From contig CACRXP010000224.1 in the NCBI GenBank assembly GCA_902702965.1, positions 843,541-907,540 on the forward strand: a stretch of DNA of 64,000 bases, read 5' to 3'. This document shows, piece by piece, positions 48,322 to 60,095 of the stretch. The number at the start of each line of letters is the position of its first letter. Position 1 is the stretch's first letter. The position numbers and the translations under genes were made by a program. Source of the stretch: Spirometra erinaceieuropaei (Eukaryota > Platyhelminthes > Cestoda > Diphyllobothriidea > Diphyllobothriidae). Below the pieces are notes generated by a model. The model made no database searches, was not told where the DNA came from, and saw only the letters and a list, made by a program, of their open reading frames with translations.

Positions 48322-48358
48322 GCGTGGGTTCGAATCCCACCGAGGCGCCGAGTTTTTC
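48322..48358 (+). tRNA. tRNA 3'-half-like fragment with T-run
   Basis: GTGGGTTCGAATCCCAC is a perfect T-arm with a consensus B box, followed by CGAGGCGCCGAG and TTTTT, a pol III terminator. No D-arm or anticodon arm fits upstream. GGCCTTCG at about 48308 could pair partly with the 3' end. It is probably a tRNA-derived remnant rather than a functional tRNA. Confidence 0.35.
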
Positions 48359-48904
48359 ACAGTTGGGTCAATAGGAGTTAGATCATTGCAAGTGATAGGC
48401 TCCATCACTGTCCCCCCCCCACGAGCTGGACGCAGCCATGATTTACGTTTACATCGGTTCATGGTTAAGCAAACTGGTTCCGCGTCTATCTCTCTCTCTT
48501 AACACCCATCGTATTCAGATGGCAAAACAAAGTGAAAATAATCGAATATGAGCGCAGCAGCAATGATTGGAAGGGTTAGACGGCTCGCCTACGCCGACTA
48601 CACACGAGTTGGTCCTCGACGACAAAAGCACCAAGCTACGCCTCGAGGTGGGTCGGATTCCGCGCAAGTGTGAATGCCGAGAAAACTGCATTAAGGGGGA
48701 GCCATCGCAGACTGACTGTCGCTGCTGATCAGTAGAGACCCGACCCGCCAATTACAACCTTCCGATGCACGCCTGATGGCGCAAAGCGACTATGTCAAGG
48801 ACGTTCGTCTTATTATAGTAGGAGATGTGCTGATTTACCGCGAGGAAGGATTCCCAGAGATCGGTCTTACTCGCTAGTTGCTCTCCTGTGTTGACAGGTC
48901 GGCC

Positions 48905-49092
48905 GTCGTCACGCACGGTGTCCACCGTGTGTCCTACAATAGGGTGGACGCAGGAACGGTGACTTGCGCGCGAATTGTCCTATAATGATAGGGGAATTGC
49001 GCTGTACCCTACCACACTCTCTCCTCCCTTCTCCTCCTGAAGCCGGTGTCAAGACAGAGCCAAAGAAACGGGAGGCTGGATCGGACGCAGGC
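48905..49092 (+). repeat. GC-rich dispersed repeat, copy 1
   Basis: Shares CGTCGT, GTCC.CCGTGTGTC, AGGAACGGTGACTTGCGCG and TGAATT/CGAATT blocks with 55545-55750 and 55915-56115, in the same order. Ends abruptly against foldback copy 5. Confidence 0.55.
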
Positions 49093-49492
49093 GGCCATTT
49101 CACGGTATTAAAAAATCTCACAATTAGGAACTTTTTAAAAACCGAATAATACCCTTCCTTCGAGTATAAAATTGAAAGAGGACGTAATTTTCTACTGAAT
49201 GAGCCAAAGAATGGATGTTTTTATGCATGCTTTCCATGAAATTTAATCAAATCTTTAAGGGCTTCGAAAATCAATGAAAAATGCATTCTACTTAAGTAGT
49301 ATTTTTTACGGAGTTTGATTTAGAAGCAGCCGAAAAGAAGTTTGTTCGAAAGCCAGCGTCCTGGGGTAACTGAATTATAACAGAATTATGCTGCACGATA
49401 ATTGGTTCTACAACCCTACTTAATTAATCTTGTAGAAACGGAAATGCATTTCGGAATTTCCGTTGAGATTTCATAAGTTAGCCCACCTACTG
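49093..49492 (+). mobile_element. Foldback element copy 5, right half only
   Basis: Begins in the family's central region (CGGTATTAAAAAATCTCAC) and runs to the terminus GTTAGCCCACCTACTG, the variant shared with copy 8. The entire left arm is absent and replaced by the GC-rich repeat. Confidence 0.8.
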
Positions 49493-49584
49493 AATCCTGA
49501 GTTGGCCTCCGTGTTGGCCCAGCGCAAACCTTGCGCGATCCGTTTAAAAGGGGCCCAGAGCCTGTGTACCAGCGACCTGTTTTG

Positions 49585-49870
49585 GTCATCGAAATACCTC
49601 ATATCAAACCCAGCCTTGTAATTACACAGGCCAGGCTGAGCGCATACCCGGATCGTGAGTACATGAACACAAACCGTTTGCGTTACCAGATGAGGAATTT
49701 TCAAAAGTGGCTGTCTGGACTTTCGGAAAGGGTCGCAGGTTTAGTTTTGTTACTGCCAAGATAATAGGAATTGCCAAAGGCAAGACAAGTCGAGAATTCA
49801 CTGAATTCTGGGTGTCTAACGTGAATTCAGTCGATCGATGTATCAACCTGACGTCGACACAAACAGCACT
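49585..49870 (+). pseudogene. Second, more diverged GIY-YIG (Penelope-like) remnant
   Basis: Across two frames: NPACNYTGQAERIPGS, VHEHKPFALPDEE, then FGKGRRFSFVTAKIIGIAKG, KTSREFTEFWVSNVNSVDRC and INL. This follows the domain at 25.9-26.4 kb (C-x-x-C...GRRL..R..EHK, then EVIA..NTK..R.FLE..HSN.NSINRHIDL). A stop and a frame change make it non-functional, and Tyr/Gly core residues are altered. Confidence 0.65.
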
Positions 49871-50293
49871 ATGCAATCACCCCCACACCGGCGGCACTGG
49901 TCGTTGATTGGTTAATACACCCCATAATTATTTTTTGTTCCTTCACTGCGTGCACGAGTTCGAAGGTTCAGAAAAATAAGCGAATGGTTTCAGTGGTCGA
50001 CCAGTCTTCTCATTCTTCCTTACTCACGCACACACCCGGAACTCGGGTGTTCGACTCTATTCGTATCTTATTTCATCAACGAGCAAATATCCAAAGATTA
50101 AAAACACGCAATTCCCTTTCCCTTTAGAAACCAGAAGTTGGCAGCCCCTAATTTTTAATCATCATTAGTAAATTCGGGTAGAGTTATACATGCCCGGCTA
50201 ACTTTTTGTTTACATTCCGGCTTGTTTTAGCCTGAAATGAAGCACTCAACTGGGCTGTACACTTTGGCCTTAGCAAGTTTACCACAATATGCG

Positions 50294-51281
50294 CAGTGGA
50301 TATGCTATTTCATGAAGTGTTAATTAAAATTATGAAATACGCTTTCGATTCATAAATATGACTCAAATAGGGTTGTAATACTAATGTTCGTGCAGCAGAG
50401 TTCCAAGATATTTCAGTCACGTCAGAATGCCGGCTTTTGAACGAACTTCTTTCTTATTACCTTCAAAAACTATACTTTGCAAAGAATAACTACTTAAATA
50501 ACGTGATTTTTCCATTATTCCTCGACGCTCTCATAAATTCAAATATATTATCTAGAAGATAACCGCAAAATATTCGTTATTTTACTCACGTGTTTGCTAG
50601 TAACGCGGACCCTAAATCTCATACTTTATGGAAGAGTGTAATACGGTTTCAGAAACACTTTTTGATTCCCGAATAATTTCGAACCCGACACCCGTTACAC
50701 TTGCGTTCAAGGCTTACAAACTGCAAGCTGTGTGTTTTCCGTGTAAGGAAAATCCTGCATTTTTATGTGCTATTAAGAAGATAACTTATGGGATTCATAA
50801 AATCTTGCAGTGGATTTGAATCATATTGCATACTTTACAAGCAACATTATTAAACGTGGAGATACGATATTTTATGAATGGACAGTTCCTGATCTCACAA
50901 TATCTCATAATCAGGAACTTTTTAAAACCAAAAGGTACTCTTACTTCAAGTAAAAAATTTAAGGAAGACGTAATTTTCCGCCAAACGAGCAAAAGAACGG
51001 ATATTGTTGTGTATTTCTTTTGCGAAATATATTTGATTCTATAAGATCATTGCAAATCAATGATAAAGATTCACACTATTAAAACTGTTATTTTTTATAG
51101 TGTTGTTTTTGCAGAAGTTAAAAAGAAACCCGTCTTGAAGCCGGCATCCTGATTTGACTGAAATATTTTGGGGCTTCCATTGCACAATCATTAACATTAC
51201 AACCCCACTTAAGTTATCTTTTCGAATCGAATACACATATCAGAATTCCGGTTAAACTTTTATAAGATAGCGCATCCACCG
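50294..51281 (+). mobile_element. Foldback element copy 6, third terminal variant
   Basis: 988 bp with ends CAGTGGATATGC...GCGCATCCACCG. The arms pair along their length, but the sequence is the most diverged from the other copies. Same ~990-bp architecture and centre orientation as copies 2, 4 and 7. Confidence 0.85.
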
Positions 51282-53870
51282 CACCTCCACAACGAGGTAC
51301 CTGACTGCAAAAAATGAAATAAAAGCGGCTAATAATTAAATGTCTTCTAAAGAAGTGAAGATTAAGAACTTGCCTGACTCATTAACTCAGATACAATCAC
51401 TGGAACGAAGTCATTGCCAGTGGTAACTTTTCGGAGAACCATGCTGCAAATAAGACACGAAACAGAGAATTTAGAAAAAAGTGAGACCTTACGAATACAG
51501 AAAATTGCTGTGCACTTTTCGCTCGGAGCACCGAACAGTATTTTCGATAGCCTTTGTTCACCAAAATACCCAGCATAAGCCGAGTATTCAGTTACTGTAC
51601 GACCTACCACCAGGCCTTTTTGGGGGCACATCAGTCTCACAAGCCTTGGTCAAAAAAGCAGATGGAAGGCTAACGTGGTGTGGACCGTAGCGCCGGTGCG
51701 AATGTTTGGATCACTGCTGGCCCAGAGCAAGGTAAGTCTGGATCGGCAGTTTTTCTAAGAGACATTAAATACAACTGCGACAGTCAGCTCCCCTCAATGC
51801 CTGCACGGTTGTTTATTCACGCCGCCCTCAAACCGTCTCATGTTCCCTGTCGACGGGTGGCTTGGGCCGCCCTAGACTTGGCGGCATTGCGGCAGGGACT
51901 CGAGGCCAGTCGATGCCCGATAACTGTTACCTTCAAAGAATGTGGTGTGGTGGTGCAACCATAACTGACGTCGAACACTTGCCTGCCCTTGAAAAACCAT
52001 AGGTTCTTATGATTCCTCCTTCCTTTTCCTCGTCACATTCTTACTCCTGCTCTCACTTATGTATGTTTAGAAGCACGGTATCTATCAGTGACGAAGTGAG
52101 TAAGAAACGTTAATAAAATACTTGCCCTCCCTCCCCTTAGTTTATACTGTCGATAAGAGCGCCAAGTCTTCATAGAATATTTTGGACAATTACTCCTCAG
52201 AGGAGGGGTATCATATAAGTAGCTGTTTCAGACTTATTCTTGCTTTCCCGCTATTTAATAACTGTGTGGGTTTTCTTTGAACCGTCAACCAGACCGGTTT
52301 GAGCTCGCTTTAGTGTCATATCTTCCTCAGCTTGGGTTTCCAGTTGGTTATATTAGCGCCGCACTGTTTGTGGAAGTGATCTGATACAATGAAGACAGGC
52401 GCTGACTGCTACTACTTCTTGCTTAATACAGAGCAGCATTACTTGTGTTCTAGTATTGTTGCATCAGCAAATGTTTATGGTTCAGTCTCGGACTCGAACG
52501 CAAAAATGTCCTCAACCGCTGGGTCTCGGGAGCTATTGCGGTTTGACCACTGTGTACACTTTACCCGTCGGCACTGGGATTAAACTTACGGGTAGCAATA
52601 GAAGCCCGATGTCCATCAATACAAGAGACGTATTCAATATAAGCCCCCAAGCTGCCGCCGCGGTACCTGTGCCTTCTGTGTAGTCTGCTGTTTTATAAGT
52701 GTGCAAGAGTAAGGTGCATGGCTTTATGCACAGGTGTGCGTGCTGTGTCCTGCTAGAGGCCCTTATAACCTCGGATGTCTGAAAGTGTGGTGGAAGCGTT
52801 GCAATAAACTCGGGCGGCTATCCGAAGAGATGGCAGATGGCCTTGGACCTCGGCTGAGTAAGTTTGAGACACGCTGTGGATGTGCGAGTTGTGGAAGTTG
52901 GTCTATGCCGGCCGGGCAGTGTACGTTGTGAGACACCGCAAGACAAGCTCCTCATCACGCGCAGGAAAGCGTCTGCTAAATCCCCGACACCGCCTAGGTA
53001 ATTGATCGTACTCGGGACTCAGTGACTGTTCGTCTCAAGCTAAGTCCGGCCCTCGTGATGCCACAAGAAACAGAACAGCATTCATAGCAAAGTGGCGGAT
53101 TCAGGCAGTTTTTTAATCAATAATCCCGATCACCAAAATGCTCCAGTCCTTCTCTGTCGCAATAGGATGCTCCCTTCCGATTAAAGATCATATATTCACC
53201 TGCAGTTAGAAAGCGAAGGCCGAGTGATGTCTAATGTTAACCGCGAAGTAGCCATATACATCCACTTTCTTAGGATGTTTGAATGCCATCGGGTGTCATA
53301 TGACACCAGGGCCGCTGGGTCTGAAGTGATTGGCTGGAATAGACAGAACTCGATGAATATTCGGACAGCATTTATAGGCACAGCGACCTAGTCTGCTTAC
53401 TTTTGAGTAACCTACACGTATAGGGTTAGATCGTAAGAGGGTTTTAAATTACTTCCAAAATAAGCAATTGACATGCCTGGAAGCAATGAAACGTATTAGG
53501 CGACATATTAATTCTACAGTTCTTAGATTTCAGCCGTGCTGCCAGGCATTCAAATTTTTTTATTTTGCTTACTTGGACTTTTGCAGCGTCGCCTTTCTGA
53601 TCTTCTCCACCTCCCGGTGCATGCGTTCTAGCAGAATCGTGTCAACCTGAAAAGAAGTAGCGTACAATGCCCAGGGGATATAACCTGAATCTTTACAGAT
53701 CATTGGACACTCCAGATCTGTATCTGGTTCTCTAAGAAAGAACCCTTAACGGCTAGTGTTTAGGAGGGTCGACAGATACAGGATGAGTTTGAACGACTTA
53801 TTTATTTGGAAAGTCCATTACGTGTCCAGCGAAGTCCAGAAGAGCAACCTAATTTCACAAACTGCTCTAA
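51282..53870. other. Unassigned region with weak exon-like signals
   Basis: A good donor (AGCAAG|GTAAGT) lies at 51731 after KANVVWTVAPVRMFGSLLAQ, and an open frame at 52476-52683 follows a CAG with text VGTGIKLTGSNRSPMSINTR. Neither has a convincing partner exon or a known family. Nothing else was recognised. Confidence 0.3.
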
Positions 53871-53871
53871 G

Positions 53872-54060
53872 ATCGAGCAACAAGCCCGTTGCTCAGCGGT
53901 TATGGAGTTGGGCCTACCATTACTCAATGATCCAAGAACGCAAGTTTGAGCTTCAGGTTCTCAAAAAACCCGAGGTAGGGTATGGCTGGCCGACGACTAC
54001 TGATAAGCTAGAAATGACTCCCCAGTCGTCTTTGTTTTTGTCTGTAAACAGTCTCAGCAC
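53872..54060 (+). mobile_element. Diverged SINE copy
   Basis: AGCCCGTTGCTCAGCGGTTA (A-box region), GCAAGTTTGAGCTTCAGGTT (B-box region), GGTAGGGTATGGCTGGCC and GTCGTCTTTGTTTTTGTCTG follow the block order of the SINE at 28.9 kb, with many substitutions. Confidence 0.5.
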
Positions 54061-54833
54061 CAACAGAGTTTGTAAAAGTTTTATCGACAAAAATAGTTGA
54101 AAGTAGATTTCTAGGCTTTACAAAATTGTAAACTAGCAGTTTTTGGAGAGCTTCGCATGTTTTTGTGTCTCCTTCTGGGCAAAGTTTGAAATGCTTCACC
54201 TGATGAGCACAAAGTCATTCCGAAAGTTCCGGCCTACGTCAAACTACCTCAGATAACCAATAGAAAAACCAATCACTTTTATTAAATGGATGCACTAGTC
54301 ACAGGATAAAGGTTATAGTTTTCCAATTTCCTGAATTTTGAGGAAACCTTAGTCTTCGAAGCCTATAGAGCGCCCACATTCGGTAAGTAGTAGTAATAAT
54401 ACTAGTAGTAAGTAACTAAAGCGACTTTTGGGGAAACATTTCAATGGCTTTTATGGTGTCCTCTGCTCCACTTCGTTATCTTTAGCTAGAAGTAGTTCGT
54501 GTTGTATCACAAGTAATTTAAAATGCATTTCATTAAAGAGAACGCATGGCTCAGGCTAAATCCTTTTGCTCTGCAACTCATTCGGTTTTGCAAAACAAAC
54601 TAGCGAAAAAATGCTTTCACAGCCGCTAATACTATCAGTTAAGCGATTTTGCGTAAAGTTTTCCGACATTCAAAAAGTTTGTAAATTTTTCGCGTGTTTG
54701 GGTCTAGACAGACGCATACTGCACATAACAGCTGATGTTATGATACCCCTTTCAAAATCTCAGGAAGAGTTGAATACTTCGAGAGGCCCAAAGTGCTGCA
54801 GAGTTCCTGTCAATACCCATCCTAACATTTCAG

Positions 54834-55020
54834 TTTTAGTCAAACCGTCTGGTCAGCGACAGGTCATGATCTTTACAAGAACAAATGTAGAACCAAGTAA
54901 CATAAGGAATTCGAATTCTCTAAAAGATCAGCTACACCTTCACCTGATGTCCTTCAGACTCTACTTGAGAAGGAAGATTTGGCTTCCGGTGTAATAAATT
55001 CTCCCGTAGATTTATTTTGA
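54834..55020 (+). CDS. Candidate last exon with an apparent frameshift
   Basis: After an acceptor (CTAACATTTCAG at 54833) the frame reads LVKPSGQRQVMIFTRTNVEP then SNIRNSNSLK. Near 54920-54926 (TCTAAAAGATC) good coding text switches to the frame RSATPSPDVLQTLLEKEDLA, SGVINSPVDLF, with a stop at 55018-55020. Either a one-base assembly or natural indel in the A run, or a missed intron, separates the two halves. No family was recognised. Confidence 0.4.
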
Positions 55021-55544
55021 TTTCATCGATTTCAGGCACTGAAATGAGTACAGTTAACGTCTCCTAAGGAGTTCATAAACTGGAACATCTGCGAAAGTAG
55101 CATGATATTAACTATGCTAAATCGAAATGAAGTGCACTACAAAATAATGAGTAATCAATAGTTACAAGTTCACTTATGTAAGCGCCTGAAAAGCGGCCTT
55201 TTCGAAAATCTATGAGAAAGTGCGCATGGAATGGAAGTTTTCCTAGAAGAGGAGGAAAAATTCGAGGACAGGAAAGGTGCGAATTTTGTTTTTACTCGTC
55301 TTTGTTTATAGGCGACCAAACGGTGCACATGAAAGAACCATTTACAGAAGGGTAATGAATACATTATAGATTTTTAGCTTTTACTATAACCACCTGCCGG
55401 CCCCAAAAATAAGCCACGCATCCTCTCTATACATAATAATAAATAATGAAGGCAACACATATGGGACAGCGGTAATTGAGGTACTGACAGGACTTCCCCT
55501 GAAGGCGCGCAGATTAAATGGGCTAAAAATGTCAGCTCCCCCGT

Positions 55545-56115
55545 TACGAACGACGATGTCCGCCGTATTTCCCGCTGCAAGATGGTGGCAGGGACGGTGA
55601 CTTGCGCGTGAATAAGACCATACTGATGGCGGGCCCCATCCCCTCCCCCCATCCATTACGGGTGACAAAACAAAGACGGAGGGCGGAGGCGGAATCGGCA
55701 GCAGTGACCGACAGAGCCCAACAATCCATCTACGCGTGCCACACACACTGCTTGGCCCGCACACAATGAATAAGGCCTTCAAAAAACAGCAGGGGCGGCT
55801 TCGATCCTATCTGAACTGAAGTATCATAGAGGCTGCATAAGGAAGAGGTCATTGCGGCTTGATTCTCAGCCCACTACTCAGTCACTCCATACATACGCGC
55901 ACGATAGTTCGACCGTCGTTGCCGACAATGTCCGACGTGTGGTCCACAGCAGGGCGAGAGCAGGGACGGCGACTGGCGCATGAATTAGTTCAAAGTTAGT
56001 GTAGACTAGTGCTGCATCCACCGCACTCTTTCCTCCTCCCCCAGCTGGGTTCGGTGTAAAGACAGAGTCAAAAAGACTAGAGGCGGGAGAGGGCGCAGCT
56101 GACTAGTCCACAATG
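55545..56115 (+). repeat. GC-rich dispersed repeat, copies 2 and 3
   Basis: 55545-55750 and 55915-56115 are two related units: GATGTCCGCCGT..., GCAGGGACGGTGACTTGCGC and GAATAAG; versus AATGTCCGACGTGTGGTCC, GCAGGGACGGCGACTGGCGC and ATGAATTAG. Both continue into a CTCCTCCCCC block and a GGAGG.GG.A tail. A possible inverted relative at 58605-58640 shares TCTACGCGTGCCACACACAC. Confidence 0.55.
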
Positions 56116-56643
56116 CACACTGGCCAGGATTTACACATCGGGAAAAGAAAAGAAGGGCGACGTGAGCAACCAGCCCCTCTTCCTGTGGAGCTTTTGTCTT
56201 TGGTGCGCAGTCTCAATAACGTCTGCTGCACTCCGACCTAGCCCCAGTGTGGGCCCAACGCATCTACTGCCTGGCACATCTTAGGGGGCAAAAAACACAC
56301 AGGACTGACCGCGAAGGCCGAGTTATCATGTCAGCCGACAGCTTTCCAAGCCACGACGTTCGGCGCATCGGGATAGCTTCAGCGCGCGTCGGATTGTTTT
56401 TAACGAGGAATATACGCTGAATGCCGTGGTGATAGAATCTCCAACGTCGATCTAACTCTTTCCTACTTCTCTTATTCACCAAATGACCCCCCGAGCCTGT
56501 CAGTCGCCTGATGATGGGATTGGTGCAAACGGCTGACAGAGTCCAACAGTCCAAAAGAGGCGAACAACAAAGACCATAAAACGGCCGTTCCGCGGGTAGG
56601 CATTAGTTCTCACTACCAAAGTCGCGCTTTTGTCTCCGCTGCC

Positions 56644-57635
56644 CAGTGAGTGACCGATCTCATTAAATGTTGACCGAAACTCTGAAATGCGTTTTCGATT
56701 AGGAAGTATTACTTAAGTACGGTTACAAAATTCATATCATGCGACATATTCCTATACTGTTTCGGACTCGACAGGATGTCGGCTTTTGAATGCATTTCTT
56801 CTTGACCTCCTGTGGAAACCGCAATCGGTGAGAAATAATTACTTAATTAATAGGCATTTTGCGCATTGATTTTCGATGGTCATATAAATTTAAACATATT
56901 TTACGGAAAACATACATAAAAATATGCTTTCTCCAATTCAATCGGTAGAGAATCCCGTTGTCTTTATATTTTATACCCGAAGAAGTGGTGTATTTAGATT
57001 TTGAAAAAACTTCTCGATGCCCGAATAATTTCGAGCCTGATCAGCCGTTCCACTAGCTTTTAGCGATTTCAGTCTACAAGATGCTTCCTTTCGGCATAAG
57101 GAAAATCACATATTCATCTATGCCTTTAAAAGATACCATGTGGAGTTCATAAAATATTGCAATAGGATCGGACTATGTTTTACATTTCATGAGAAGCATT
57201 GACAAACGGAAATGTGCGATGCTGTATGAATGGATATTGCACAGTCTTAAAAGTCTCATAATTAGAAACTTTTTTAAAACCTTATTATACTCCTTCTTCG
57301 AGTATACACTATGAAGATGACGTGATTCTCTATCAAACGACTGAAAGAAAACATATTTTCGTCCGTGGTTTCTATAAAATATATTTGAATTTGTAAGGCA
57401 ATCAAAAATCAATGTGAAAAATGCATGCTAGTTAAATATTGATTTCTCCCCGAGCGCGGTTTCTACAGGAGGTCAAGAAGACATGCATTCGAAAGTCTAC
57501 ATCCCGGCGAGTCAGAGACATTATAGGAATTTGTCGCATGATAATAAATTTTGTATCCGTACCTAAGTAATACTTCCTAATCGAAAACGCATTTCAGAAT
57601 TTCGGTCAACATTTCATGAGATCGGTCACTCACTG
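56644..57635 (+). mobile_element. Foldback element copy 7
   Basis: 992 bp, CAGTGAGTGACCGATCTCAT to GATCGGTCACTCACTG, TA on the right; the left flank is CC. Arms are complementary over about 350 bp, with matching private forms such as GTACGG or CCGTAC in the sub-terminal block. Confidence 0.9.
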
Positions 57636-57639
57636 TAGA

Positions 57640-59340
57640 TAATCAGACAAGCCGGGGTAAGGCGCAGCGCGGGATGACAGAGGCCTGGAAAGCGGTCATC
57701 GGTCGGCCAACACTTAAGCCAAACACCATACCGCCCTGTCACAAGGCTGACGACTAACATCAAGGTGAGCGCGGCCAGTCATGGAGGACAGAATGGATTG
57801 GTTATGTGCGTTAAATTGCGTTTTATCACCACTTATACAGACACGCAACCGGTTTATAATTACAGAATGACAAACTACTCTTTCCGTGGCCCAAATTGTA
57901 TTCGGCAGCTTCAATAGAAGTAGCTGTTGACTCGGAAAGTTAGATGCTTTGAAAGCGGAAATGGCCTTTTTTAGACCAATAACACAGATAACAGAATGAT
58001 GACTTATATGTTAAACTAGAATCAAAAACATAAATTACTAAGTATCATCTCATGACACCCAACAACGCCTTAAAACACCTTCTGTAAGAAGACAGTGCTT
58101 TCTTCGCCATGCGGAAGGCAGCAAGTTAGGTTCTAGAAGCTGGTTACAACTTCAGATCCTGTTCACACGATCTCAAAGATAGATATAGACACTATTTCCC
58201 GTCCTGCAGATCGGGAGCTTTTGCATCCTAAGCGAGCTATTCGCTGCTGTATTTACTGCCTCTCCGCTAGGACTCGACATTGCAATTCCAAAGACGGCAC
58301 CTTCCAGACTCTAAAATAAAGTCTTCCCAGCAAAACTCCCTTCATACAGATTCGAGAAGGGCAGACCTAGACGGAGGCTGAACTAGAAAAGACAACGCTC
58401 GATTGGAACGCCACTCATTTCCCTATTACTGATGCTGGATCTCAGAAAGTGCCACATCCAACCCCTGGCTGAAAGTGCTGAAATACTGTGGCATTTTTCC
58501 TCTTCCCCCACCTTGGCGCATTGGGGCCAATAATTTCCAATCGATATTCTGCTTGGTACTTAATGCACCCGACCCTCACTGTGGGAAAACCCGGCGCGTC
58601 ATGTGGTGGACCATATCGTGTGTGTGGCACGCGTAGACGGGTCGTTTTGACTAGCGCCAGCCACCGCGCTCACTCCCAACGGACAGTGCACTTGCGCCTG
58701 GTGGAGGGAAAAGAGGATAATGCCGACTCTGGGGACGCCGTCCCCACTGCACTCCACGTATTTCCACACTATAAACAAGCTGACACGTCTTAAAATAGAT
58801 AAAATAGAATGAATTAGATGAAAAAAACAGAGAAAGACTTGTTTCAAATCACCTGGCCTTTCGGCATTCTCCTGCTCCTCCGTCTGTTCACAAAGGGCGC
58901 ATGGGTCGTGCGCATTGGTTGAGCAGGCTCCTGTCAATTTCTGAAATTCAACTTATATACTACTGACGCGAAAGAGAAGTTCTACGGCCCAATGTTATCT
59001 GCAATACGTCTGGAAATTAACTTTGTGAGAGTTTATTTCACCAGCAAGCTCGTTAAATCACTTAGGACGAAATCAATAATTGTGGTTAATATGTGCAGAC
59101 ATTGGCTGATTGTTTGTCAGTTGCAAGCGGAAATGTTGTGGAAGTGAAATCCTCATTGTCCCGAAATATGATGACCTCCTTAGTCTGTGCGTTTTGCTTA
59201 ACCTCGAGGCAAAGGTTACGAACGGTGTTGGCGAGAAAATTCAAAGTCAGTCAGCTGGTGTAAAGACAATTTCTGTCTAATCTGGTGAAACTGCTGAAAA
59301 ATCGTTCTCTTAAGGCAAGCACCAAGGTTACTTTCCATTT
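57640..59340. other. Unassigned region
   Basis: No gene was recognised. The GC-rich part 58560-58760 may contain an inverted relative of the dispersed repeat above. Confidence 0.3.
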
Positions 59341-59347
59341 TGGGATA

Positions 59348-59765
59348 GATCGCAGTTGGTAGACACGAATGGGGAAGCAGACGGCGACCTTAACTCTAAT
59401 CCTAACTTTAACCTTAACCTCAACCTTAAACGTTAACCGTTAACCCTAACGGCAACCCTAAACTTAACACTAACCGAAATCGTAAACGTAATTGTAGTCC
59501 TTAGACATAGCCGTAACTGGAAAACCTAACCGTTATACTGAAACCTATTCATACGCCCAAACCCTATCCGTAACCCGAAAACCCGAGCCTAAAGGCATAA
59601 CCCCAACCCGAAAATCGGAAACCATTAACCGGCACCCTAATCCTAACCTCAACCGTAAAGCGGAAGCCAAATGGGTCAGATGTCGTTATGTAGCCCCACT
59701 AAATAGCCCCAGTAAACAAACCCCCCAGCCACCTGTAATACGTGACCTGGCTACCAACTGCGATC
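59348..59765 (+). mobile_element. MITE with telomere-like interior, copy 2
   Basis: Perfect 15-bp inverted ends GATCGCAGTTGGTAG / CTACCAACTGCGATC; TA on the left. The interior is colinear with 43558-43964 and about nine bases in ten identical by eye, including the degenerate CTTAACC/CCCTAA tract at 59385-59660. Confidence 0.8.
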
Positions 59766-60095
59766 CGGCCTCATTTTGTTTTGAATGTTTTGTTAAATGT
59801 GATATACTAATGGAAACTTATGTTTTATCCTCCTCTACGTTAAATATACCGTCAATCATTGCAGTATAGTACTTTAAGACTTATTATTTATTGTTAATTT
59901 ACACAGTCCGAATGTTACGATTATACTGTTACCAGGAATGAGGCACTGTTGAGAGACATCCTCCGTCTTAAAGGTAATCCTTACATAAAGAAAATTCGGC
60001 GCGATTCATATAAAGTCATGTCCGGAAAGTGAGACTCCAAAAGGAATATTTGGAGAAGTATTTTTAGTAGCGGGCAACACAACCAACGACCTTCT

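Noticed and set aside
50628..51044. 63- to 72-residue frames
   Set aside because: They lie inside foldback copy 6, a non-coding element.
51362..51640. Minus-strand frame with a 49-bp GT..TTTGCAG intron-like insert
   Set aside because: The two sides do not join in frame without an upstream stop.
51662..51964. Plus-strand frame of 94 residues with an internal AGCAAG|GTAAGT donor
   Set aside because: The donor suits a different frame from the long one, no acceptor partner was found and no family was recognised; left as unassigned.
52476..52683. Possible last exon ending AAAAVPVPSV
   Set aside because: The acceptor is weak, the text partly low-complexity, and no upstream exon was found.
56505..56540. 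CCTGATGATGGGATTGG as a second hammerhead core
   Set aside because: No stem II closing strand and no GAAAC after it.
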